Part shown: piece by piece, positions 7,860 to 14,397 of the stretch | How positions within the stretch are numbered: the first letter of the stretch is position 1 | How the letters are laid out: each line of letters opens with the position of its first letter | Source: an uncultured Clostridium sp. | Lineage (GTDB): Bacteria; Bacillota; Clostridia; UBA1212; UBA1255 | Length of the DNA: 22,079 bases | Assembly (NCBI GenBank): GCA_900543695.1 | Contig: UQSG01000035.1 | Location: forward strand, 1-22,079 | Direction: 5' to 3' | Notes under the pieces: model-generated | What the model was told of the DNA's origin: nothing | The model's database searches: none | What the model saw: the letters and a program-made list of their open reading frames with translations, nothing else | Translations under genes and position numbers: made by a program

Positions 7860-7885
7860 AGTTTTAAAGGGAAGGAGATCCGGAA

Positions 7886-8911
7886 ATGGAAAAAAATGAG
7901 ATACTGGACAGGGCGCGTGCGCTGTGGATCTATCAGACAATGAATGAAATCCGATGCTTCGAGGAAAAAGCGCTCAGCCTGTTCGAGGCGAACCGGCTCC
8001 GCGGCTCCGTGCATCTCTGCATCGGAGAGGAAGCGATTCCCGCCGCTGTTTGCTCGCTGCTTGACGACGCGGATTATATTGCCTCCACGCACAGGGGCCA
8101 CGGCCACTGCATCGCCAAAGGCGCCCGCCTGGACCGCGCGATGGCGGAGCTGATGGGAAAAGCTACGGGGTACTGCAAGGGAAAGGGCGGAAGCATGCAT
8201 ATCGCCGACCTGGAACGCGGAAATCTCGGCGCGAACGCCATTGTAGGAGGCGGCGTGCCGATCGCGGTAGGCGCTGCGCTCGCATCGAAGCTGCAGCATT
8301 CTGACCTGGCGGCTGAAGGAAAAATGCCGGTTGCGATTTCCTTTTTTGGGGATGGAGCCTCCAATCAGGGCGTGGTTCACGAGGCGATGAATCTCGCCTC
8401 CGTCTGGAAGCTGCCCGTTATATTTGTCTGTGAAAATAACGGATACGGCATTTCCGTACCGCAATGGCAGTCCACATCGGTCAAGGATATCGCAGTGCGC
8501 GGCTTGGCCTATGATATGCCGTATGAAACGGCAGATGGAAATAAGGCGCCGGAGGTTTTGGCGGCGGCGGCCAGAGCGGTCGGTCGGGCCAGAACGGGCG
8601 GCGGACCGACGCTTCTGGAATTTAAAACCTACCGCTGGCTCGGGCACTGGACGGGAGATCCCTGCGTATACAGGACACGGGAAGAGGTCGAGGAATGGAA
8701 GAAAAGATGCCCGATTCAATATATGCGCGGGTATATGCTGGAAAAGAATCTGGCGTCTGAAGCCGAGCTTGACGCGATCGAAAAAAAGGCGCGGGCCGAT
8801 GCGGATGCCGCGGCGGAATACGCTCTGTCGAGCCCGGAGCCGGATCCGGCCCGTGTCATGGACGACGTATTCAACGACACAAATTTATCTGCGGAAGGAG
8901 CCGGTTTCTGA
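7886..8911 (+). CDS. Thiamine-diphosphate dehydrogenase E1 alpha subunit (acetoin/pyruvate dehydrogenase type, AcoA-like)
   Basis: Alpha subunit (341 residues) of a two-subunit E1. The thiamine-diphosphate motif runs from GDG (155-157) through ASNQG...HEAMN to ENN (183-185). THRGHGH (69-74 region) and YRWLGHWTGDP (249-259) are the expected substrate and active-site segments. It looks closest to the acetoin:oxidoreductase/pyruvate dehydrogenase branch, which decarboxylates 2-oxo acids or cleaves acetoin and passes an acyl or hydroxyethyl unit to a lipoyl domain. GGAAGGAGAT lies ahead of the ATG. The stop overlaps E1 beta by 1 nt. Acetoin cleavage would release acetaldehyde, the same intermediate made by DeoC; true substrate unknown. 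Confidence 0.88.
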   Translation: MEKNEILDRARALWIYQTMNEIRCFEEKALSLFEANRLRGSVHLCIGEEAIPAAVCSLLDDADYIASTHRGHGHCIAKGARLDRAMAELMGKATGYCKGKGGSMHIADLERGNLGANAIVGGGVPIAVGAALASKLQHSDLAAEGKMPVAISFFGDGASNQGVVHEAMNLASVWKLPVIFVCENNGYGISVPQWQSTSVKDIAVRGLAYDMPYETADGNKAPEVLAAAARAVGRARTGGGPTLLEFKTYRWLGHWTGDPCVYRTREEVEEWKKRCPIQYMRGYMLEKNLASEAELDAIEKKARADADAAAEYALSSPEPDPARVMDDVFNDTNLSAEGAGF

Positions 8912-9894
8912 TGAGTATCAAATCATACGCGCAGGCGATCAGAGACGTGATTGCCGAAGAAATGAGACGCGACGGAAAGGTCTTTATCATGGGAGAGGAC
9001 ATTGCCGAGCAGGGCGGAATTTTCGGGTGTACCAGAGGCCTGATCGATGAATTCGGACCTGAGCGCGTGCGGAACACGCCGATCTCGGAAGCAGGCTTCT
9101 GCGGCGCGGGGCTCGGCGCGGCGTGCGCGGGAATGCGCCCGATCATTGAGCTGATGTACATGGATTTTACGCTGGTTGCCATGGACCAGATTATCAACCA
9201 AATTGCAAAAACGAGATATATTTTCGGCGGGAAGGCAGTCATACCGCTTGTCATCCGGGGACAGCAGGGCGTCGGGCGCGGCAACGCGGCGACGCATTCG
9301 CAGTCCATGGAGGCTGTTTTCCTGCATTTTCCCGGCCTGAAGGTTGCGATGCCTTCAGATGCAAGCGATGCGGCGGGACTGCTGCGGACCGCGATCCGCG
9401 ACGACAACCCGGTGATGTTCTTTGAGCATAAGGCGTTATATACATCAAAATGCGAGGTGGATGACTCCCCGGATTTTTCAGTGCCATTTGGGAAGGCCCG
9501 GATTTTGCGCGAGGGAACAGACGTGACGATCATCGCTACGCATACGTATGTGCAGAAGTCTTTAAATGTGGCGGAAAAACTGGCGGCCGAGGGGATTTCC
9601 GCCGAGGTAATCGATCCGCGTACGCTCGTACCGATGGATTGGGACGCCATGGCGGCCTCTGTGGAAAAAACAGGGCGCGCCGTTGTTGTGCATGAAGCGC
9701 ACCGCACAGGCGGCGCCGGCGCCGAAATTGCGGCCGAGCTTTCTGAGCGGACGTTCCGGTATCTCGACAGTCCGATCCTGCGGCTGGGCGCGAAGTCCTG
9801 CCCGCTTCCATTTAATCTTGGCCTGGAAAACGCCGTCGTTCCCCAGGAATCCGATATTTATGCGGCCTGCAAAAGGGCGCTGTATCAGGCGTAA
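8911..9894 (+). CDS. Thiamine-diphosphate dehydrogenase E1 beta subunit (AcoB/PdhB-like)
   Basis: Beta subunit (327 residues) forming the E1 heterotetramer with the preceding protein. Glu60 in NTPISEAGF is the cofactor-activating glutamate, and His129 in ATHSQSMEA is the conserved active-site histidine; FPGLKVAMPSD is typical. The C-terminal transketolase domain (VIDPRTLVPMD, HEAHRTGGAGAEI) is complete, so the subunit appears functional. The start codon shares one base with the E1 alpha stop. Its own stop overlaps the ribosome binding site (AAGGAGGT) of the lipoyl protein. Confidence 0.9.
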   Translation: MSIKSYAQAIRDVIAEEMRRDGKVFIMGEDIAEQGGIFGCTRGLIDEFGPERVRNTPISEAGFCGAGLGAACAGMRPIIELMYMDFTLVAMDQIINQIAKTRYIFGGKAVIPLVIRGQQGVGRGNAATHSQSMEAVFLHFPGLKVAMPSDASDAAGLLRTAIRDDNPVMFFEHKALYTSKCEVDDSPDFSVPFGKARILREGTDVTIIATHTYVQKSLNVAEKLAAEGISAEVIDPRTLVPMDWDAMAASVEKTGRAVVVHEAHRTGGAGAEIAAELSERTFRYLDSPILRLGAKSCPLPFNLGLENAVVPQESDIYAACKRALYQA

Positions 9895-9909
9895 GGAGGT
9901 CGGTCGGGT

Positions 9910-10728
9910 TTGATTCAGAACATTATTTTGCCGAAACAGGGGCTTCAGATGACGGAGGGCTTTATCACCCGATGGCTGCACAAGGAGGGCGACCGGATTC
10001 AGGCGGGCGAGCCGCTCTTTGAAATGGAGACGGATAAGCTCGTAATTACCATCGATGCGGCATATTCGGGAACGCTTCTGAAAATATTGTACCCGGAAGG
10101 CTCCACTGTCCCGATTACAACGGTGATTGCCTATGTGGGCGAGGAGGGAGATCCCGTACCGGAGGCGCCGGTTCCGGCTGCTCCGGAAAACGAGGCGCCC
10201 GCCGCCGCACCCGCAGAGCCTCGCGCGGAACAGCCGAAGGCGCCCGCAAAACGGTCGGAACGCCTCTTCGCTACGCCGCGTGCGAAAACGGCCGCCGCTG
10301 AGCACGGCGTCGATCTGCGCGGTATTGTGCCCTCGGGTCCGGAGGGGCTGATTATAGAGCGGGACGTGCTTGCGCATATGCGCGGCGCCGGCAAACCGGT
10401 TTCCGGAGCCGCGCCGTGTATTCTTTCCGCGCAGATATCGCTTTTCCGGGACGAAGCGGTATCCCCGGAGACGGTCCTCCGGCTTGCCTATCGGAAAGCG
10501 GCGGAACAGACGGGCCTTTCCTGCAGCGCGGAGCCCTGCATAAGAATCCCGGAAAACGGCGCGCTGAATTTTTGTCTGCTTCCATCTCCGGAGCCGCAGC
10601 TTACGCTGAGCGGCGGCAGTCTGACGCTTGCCTTTTACACCGAGGAACCGAAGGAGGAATCCGTTCTCGAATTTTTCCGGCTCCTCTGCCTCTTTGCGGA
10701 AAAGCCCTGGCTTGCCGCAGTAAAATAA
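9910..10728 (+). CDS. Lipoyl- and E3-binding-domain protein with a reduced, motif-less E2 acyltransferase domain
   Basis: 272 residues, against roughly 400 or more for a full E2. Residues 1-78 are a normal biotinyl/lipoyl domain with the lipoylation lysine in METDK (Lys43). An Ala/Pro-rich linker covers about 79-115, and 117-155 is a peripheral-subunit-binding domain (ATPRAKTAAAEHGVDLRGI). The rest, about 105 residues, aligns by eye to the two ends of the E2 catalytic domain. The last strand and helix (LTLAF...EKPWL) match the segment that normally carries the His-x3-Asp-Gly active site, but those residues read FYTEEPKE, so catalytic His, Asp and Gly are gone. Start is TTG at 9910, 9 nt after AAGGAGGT. 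It could act as a lipoyl carrier or scaffold without acyltransferase activity. Confidence 0.82.
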   Translation: MIQNIILPKQGLQMTEGFITRWLHKEGDRIQAGEPLFEMETDKLVITIDAAYSGTLLKILYPEGSTVPITTVIAYVGEEGDPVPEAPVPAAPENEAPAAAPAEPRAEQPKAPAKRSERLFATPRAKTAAAEHGVDLRGIVPSGPEGLIIERDVLAHMRGAGKPVSGAAPCILSAQISLFRDEAVSPETVLRLAYRKAAEQTGLSCSAEPCIRIPENGALNFCLLPSPEPQLTLSGGSLTLAFYTEEPKEESVLEFFRLLCLFAEKPWLAAVK

Positions 10729-10732
10729 GACG

Positions 10733-11155
10733 ATGAAAGCGTGGGAAATTTTAATCATTGATGGACAGGGCGGAAAAATCGGCTCCCAGGTGATTTCGAT
10801 GATCCGGGACCGCTTGCCTGAATATTCAATTTCGATCACCGCGGTCGGGACAAACAGCATTGCGACCGCCGCAATGCTGAAGGCCGGCGCGGATTTTGCC
10901 GCTACGGGCGAAAACCCCGTGGCTGTCGCATCACGGAGCGCAGACGTCATCATAGGTCCGCTCGGCATTGTCATTGCGGATGCGCTGATCGGCGAGGTGA
11001 CGGCTGAAATGGCCGTCTCGGTCGGACGCAGTCCTGCCGCTAAAATCCTGATTCCCGTCAATAAATGCGGGAATCTTGTTGCGGGCGTGGAGGGCCTGAA
11101 CACAACGGAGCTGCTTGCCGACGTGATTGTAAAGCTGAAGAACTTATTCGCATGA
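10733..11155 (+). CDS. DUF3842 family protein
   Basis: Small cytoplasmic protein of 140 residues. It opens with ILIIDGQGGKIG, a glycine-rich loop after a beta strand that suggests a Rossmann-like nucleotide-binding fold. The family hallmarks TNSIATAAMLKAGAD, ATGEN, IIGPLGI and ILIPVNKC are visible. No biochemical function is established for the family to my knowledge. It begins 4 nt after the lipoyl protein and overlaps the first permease by 4 nt (ATGA), so it is translated with both. A role with the E1/lipoyl proteins is possible from position only. Confidence 0.8.
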   Translation: MKAWEILIIDGQGGKIGSQVISMIRDRLPEYSISITAVGTNSIATAAMLKAGADFAATGENPVAVASRSADVIIGPLGIVIADALIGEVTAEMAVSVGRSPAAKILIPVNKCGNLVAGVEGLNTTELLADVIVKLKNLFA

Positions 11156-12231
11156 GGAAAATCATTACCGTCCTAATTCATCAAATCAGACTGAATATAG
11201 CGCATTGCAAGGCTATATTCAGTCTTTATATCGTTTCGTTGATCGTAATCAATTATATCGTCTGCTTTTTATACGGAGCGTTTAATATCCATATCCTTGA
11301 AAAAAGAAGCGAGGACTTAGCAAAATGCACGTATCTGATTGATTATAAAAATCCTGAAAAATTTGAGAATGTACAGAAATTAAAAAGCATAAATTACGTT
11401 GGCAGCAGCAGATTTTACATATATGAATCTCTTTTTGAGACGGAAGAGAATTTTTTCAGGATCCGCTCCTCCGAAACGTCTGAACTGCCCGAGAATCTTC
11501 TTCTTGCGGCGGGACGGCGCAATTTTACGGAAACAGAATTAACGGGCGATGTAAAAAGCGCGATTGTCTCTCCCAATCTGGGAAAGCTCGGCGACCGGAT
11601 CTCATTATCGGCAGACGATCAATATCTGGTTGTCGGAGTGCTTGACACGCCGCAGGAAAATTTATTTTACATTCCGTTTCGTACGTATCAAGAATTGAAT
11701 CTGGACGTTCATCGTTTTACTTATATCGTAAAGAATAAACTTACGGCGAAAGAGCAGGAGGAGATGCTTCATGCAATAGACGACAGTAATATTAATATGA
11801 TTTCCTTTTATAATTCGGCCGAACAGGAAATGAAGCAGGCGGTGCTGGAACGCGCCGGCTTTACGATTATATTTATTGTTATAAATTTTTCTTTTCTTTT
11901 CCTGCTGCAGTTTATCTCAGATAAAACAAAAAAATCCTATATTCTTTATGGGATTTTAGGCGCGGAGCGCAGTACCATTTTTCTTATTTTATACATCGAA
12001 AGAATCTTTTACGTATCGCTCACGATGATTTTTTCCTCCCTCCTGCATTTTGTCACAAAAGATGCGTTTCATAAAATCATGAATTTACCTGGAAGTAAGA
12101 TGGAATTCGTGGATTACGTCGTAATCAATCTGATTGAAATCGTCTCTGTTTTTATTGTAAGTCTGCCTTTTGTGATTTCTTTTTTCAAAAAATCATATAC
12201 GACGATTTTAAAAGAAAATCAAATGACATGA
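11152..12231 (+). CDS. ABC transporter permease, FtsX/MacB-type
   Basis: Membrane protein of 359 residues with the four-helix FtsX/MacB layout: helix 1 at about 21-44, an extracytoplasmic domain of about 190 residues, then helices at about 237-256, 276-298 and 322-345. SYILYGILGAERSTI between helices 2 and 3 is the coupling-helix region that meets the ATPase. ATG 11152 overlaps the DUF3842 stop in ATGA; the upstream in-frame extension has no membrane logic. Base composition drops to A+T-rich here (many TTT, ATT, AAA codons) compared with the upstream genes, which hints at a different origin. Likely an export or envelope-stress/peptide transporter; substrate unknown. Confidence 0.78.
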   Translation: MRKIITVLIHQIRLNIAHCKAIFSLYIVSLIVINYIVCFLYGAFNIHILEKRSEDLAKCTYLIDYKNPEKFENVQKLKSINYVGSSRFYIYESLFETEENFFRIRSSETSELPENLLLAAGRRNFTETELTGDVKSAIVSPNLGKLGDRISLSADDQYLVVGVLDTPQENLFYIPFRTYQELNLDVHRFTYIVKNKLTAKEQEEMLHAIDDSNINMISFYNSAEQEMKQAVLERAGFTIIFIVINFSFLFLLQFISDKTKKSYILYGILGAERSTIFLILYIERIFYVSLTMIFSSLLHFVTKDAFHKIMNLPGSKMEFVDYVVINLIEIVSVFIVSLPFVISFFKKSYTTILKENQMT

Positions 12232-12247
12232 AAAGGACGATCGCTCT

Positions 12248-13393
12248 ATGAAAACAGCATTTATGCTCATATTAAAATTTTATCATAAAATTAAATTAAA
12301 TTCTGCGCTGCTTGCCGGTGTTTTCTTCATCGCACAGCTGAGTCTTTTGTTTTTGTCGAATACTTTGGCGGATACCGTATCGATACAAAGGGCGTATCAC
12401 CGGATCCCCGGAATCGAGCATTCCATTTACTATTATGAAGCGGGAAGCATGTATGATCCGGATGCAGCCATAAAAAAGCTGCCTGATTTTACCGCGGATC
12501 AAAATATAAAATATTTGTTTCAGTGTTATGCGGCCGGCAGCGCCGAGCTGGGCGGGGAAGAGCTTCCTGTTTTTGTTATGAATGAAGAACTGGTTTCCTC
12601 CGTCTGCAAGCTGGATTATGACGCTTCGGAAAGTACGAGGGCCGTTCTTTCCGGAAAGCTGCGGGAAAGTCCCAAAAAGGGAAATGAGATTCAGCTGACC
12701 GTCAGAAACAAAAGCGGAAGTCATCGGCTGGATGTATCCATTGCGGAAATATTATCGCAAGAAGACGCTTATTTACCCTACTTTCATATTGGAGGCAGCG
12801 GGATCTCGATCTATAACATATTTTGGCAGATAGATGGCGTTATTTTGCTTGACAACGGTACGCTTACAGAACGTCTGGGACTTACTGAAACGGAGCTTTA
12901 TCCAAACGGGATCCTTGTATTTGATGCGCAGGCAGAGGGCGGGCAGGCGGCTGTCTTCGATGCGCTGCAGGAAAACGGGTACTTCTACAAAACGTATGAA
13001 GCCATTCTGAAAGACTCGGAAAAAATCACGCAGGAAAACCTCAGCAGCGCTTTGCCGCTTCCGCTGCTGGCGCTGACGCTGTCTTTCCTGCTTTCCGTTT
13101 CTTTGACGGTGCTGTTTATTCATATGAAAAGCAGAACTTTTATGATATATTATATTCTGGGGCTTAGTAAAATAAAAAGTTATTTTTTGATTTGGGGAGC
13201 GATCGGGCTTCTCTGTTTTATCCCTCTTGCAGTAAATCTTGTGATCGTCTGCTGCAGTGCGTGTTCTGCCCTTGACTTTATCGTATTGTTTTTGTATTTT
13301 CTGATGATTTCTGCAATCGCGCTGCTTTCTGCCGCATTGTTCTATCGCCGGAAATCGATTATTGCTCTGAAAACGAAGGAGGCCGAGCTATGA
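12248..13393 (+). CDS. Second ABC transporter permease, FtsX/MacB-type
   Basis: 381 residues with the same topology as the previous protein: helix 1 at about 19-40, a large extracytoplasmic domain, and three C-terminal helices at about 272-291, 312-338 and 341-366. FMIYYILGLSKIKSY matches the coupling region of FtsX-type permeases. The two permeases have low mutual similarity outside this layout, so they probably form a heterodimer. AAAAGGA lies about 11 nt before the ATG. It overlaps the ATPase start by 4 nt. Confidence 0.78.
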   Translation: MKTAFMLILKFYHKIKLNSALLAGVFFIAQLSLLFLSNTLADTVSIQRAYHRIPGIEHSIYYYEAGSMYDPDAAIKKLPDFTADQNIKYLFQCYAAGSAELGGEELPVFVMNEELVSSVCKLDYDASESTRAVLSGKLRESPKKGNEIQLTVRNKSGSHRLDVSIAEILSQEDAYLPYFHIGGSGISIYNIFWQIDGVILLDNGTLTERLGLTETELYPNGILVFDAQAEGGQAAVFDALQENGYFYKTYEAILKDSEKITQENLSSALPLPLLALTLSFLLSVSLTVLFIHMKSRTFMIYYILGLSKIKSYFLIWGAIGLLCFIPLAVNLVIVCCSACSALDFIVLFLYFLMISAIALLSAALFYRRKSIIALKTKEAEL

Positions 13394-14064
13394 ATCTCAT
13401 TTCTTTTCATAATATAATAAAAAGCTATCCGCTGGGAAAAGAAAGGTATACGGCGCTGCATGGGATTTCTTTTGAGATCCGGGAGGGGGAATTGATTGCC
13501 GTTACGGGAGCCTCCGGATCAGGGAAGACGACGCTGCTGAATCTGATTGGCCTGCTGGACACATACGACGCGGGCGAGTATTTTTTCCAGAACGAAAACG
13601 TGGGAAAGCTGAGCGACAGAAGGAAGGCGGAGCTTCGGAACAGAAGCATCGGATTCGTTTTCCAGGAATATGAATTGCTGAATAATGAAACAGCGCTCTA
13701 TAACGTATCGCTTCCGATGTATTTCAGTAAAACGAAAGTTTCCCGTATCCGGAAAACTGCCGAAGAAATGCTCCGCAAAGTCGGTCTGCCCGAAACGCAT
13801 TTCAAAAAGCAGGTAAAATGCATGTCCGGCGGAGAGCGGCAGCGCGTGGCGATCGCCAGAGCGCTGGCGAATGATCCGCAGATCATCCTGGCAGACGAAC
13901 CGACCGGCTCTCTGGACAGTCAAAGCGCAGACGCTGTGGCGGAAATTCTGATAAAGCTGAATGAAATGGGAAAAACGGTTGTAATTGTTACGCACAATCC
14001 GGCGCTTGCGGCAAAATGCGGCCGGCAGATCATTATGAAAGACGGAAGGCTTATAAGCGAATGA
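13390..14064 (+). CDS. ABC transporter ATP-binding protein (LolD/MacB type)
   Basis: Complete ATPase of 224 residues for the two permeases. Walker A GASGSGKT (40-47), Q-loop Gln92 (FVFQEYELL), signature MSGGERQ (145-151), Walker B IILADEP (165-171), D-loop SLD and switch His202 (VTHNP) are all intact. The small single-domain form with FtsX-like partners is typical of lipoprotein, peptide or bacitracin-type transporters that work as mechanotransmitters rather than importers, so it is unlikely to bring in the operon's sugar. AAGGAGGC precedes the ATG. Last gene before the right repeat array. Confidence 0.92.
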   Translation: MNLISFHNIIKSYPLGKERYTALHGISFEIREGELIAVTGASGSGKTTLLNLIGLLDTYDAGEYFFQNENVGKLSDRRKAELRNRSIGFVFQEYELLNNETALYNVSLPMYFSKTKVSRIRKTAEEMLRKVGLPETHFKKQVKCMSGGERQRVAIARALANDPQIILADEPTGSLDSQSADAVAEILIKLNEMGKTVVIVTHNPALAAKCGRQIIMKDGRLISE

Positions 14065-14102
14065 ACGGCGTTCTGAGACGAAAAAATTACCGGGCCATGT
14101 GA

Positions 14103-14255
14103 TTTTTACTCAGGCCTTGAGAAGAAAGTAAAAAATATTTCAGTCGGCAGGGAACAGAAGGTTTTGGGGGAATTTTTACTTGGCCGGCCGTGGCAAAGTA
14201 AAAAAGTTTGTGAGGTCATGTGATTTTTACTCAGGCCTCAAGAAAAAAGTAAAAA
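14103..14255. repeat. Right array of three 32-bp palindromic repeats
   Basis: Unit A 14103-14134, unit B 14173-14204 and unit C 14224-14255 each consist of TTTTTACT, exactly 16 bp, and AGTAAAAA. The gaps between units are 38 and 19 bp. Spacers in A and C both begin CAGGCCT; that of B begins TGGCCGGCC, so each contains a GGCC core. Units A and C also share upstream flank: 22 bp are identical at 14096-14117 and 14217-14238, suggesting duplication of a larger block. The left array at 8-73 uses the same arms and spacing with an unrelated spacer, so arms and spacing look conserved while spacer sequence varies. Confidence 0.85.
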
Positions 14256-14289
14256 TATTTCTGAATCAAAGCCCCAGTTACCTGATAAT

Positions 14290-14323
14290 AAAAAACGACG
14301 GCAAGCATTTTTGCCTGCCATCG
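14290..14323 (-). terminator. Rho-independent terminator of the M23 peptidase gene
   Basis: Read on the minus strand, an 11-bp stem (14313-14323 pairing with 14296-14306, two G-U wobbles) closes a 6-nt loop and is followed by six T residues (14295-14290). It lies about 75 nt after the peptidase stop codon. On the plus strand there is no T-run after the stem, so it should work mainly for minus-strand transcripts. Confidence 0.85.
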
Positions 14324-14397
14324 CTGCAACGCATTAGTACTATGATCATAACTCCTTTTATTATAAAGTTCCTGATCTGCCTGTGTTGTTTTTGTTC

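Larger units (their letters stand above)
14065..14397. other. Intergenic region between convergent genes: repeat array plus terminator
   Basis: These 333 bp lie between the plus-strand ATPase gene and the minus-strand peptidase gene. They contain three copies of the 32-bp palindromic element (14103-14255) and a strong minus-strand terminator (14290-14323). No canonical plus-strand terminator for the long operon is visible; the palindromic units have no following T-run. No credible coding sequence was seen. Confidence 0.8.

Noticed and set aside
9562..11103. 513-codon minus-strand open frame
   Set aside because: It mirrors E1 beta, the lipoyl protein and DUF3842, shows no domain and is Arg/Pro-rich shadow sequence.
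11152..14064. ABC genes as the sugar importer of the operon
   Set aside because: The permeases have FtsX/MacB topology with large extracytoplasmic domains, there is no substrate-binding lipoprotein, and the ATPase is of the LolD/MacB type, so import of a sugar is not supported.
14103..14255. CRISPR array
   Set aside because: The repeated parts are 8-bp palindrome arms with 16-bp interiors and irregular 19-38 bp gaps. Repeats are too short and irregular and no cas genes are nearby.
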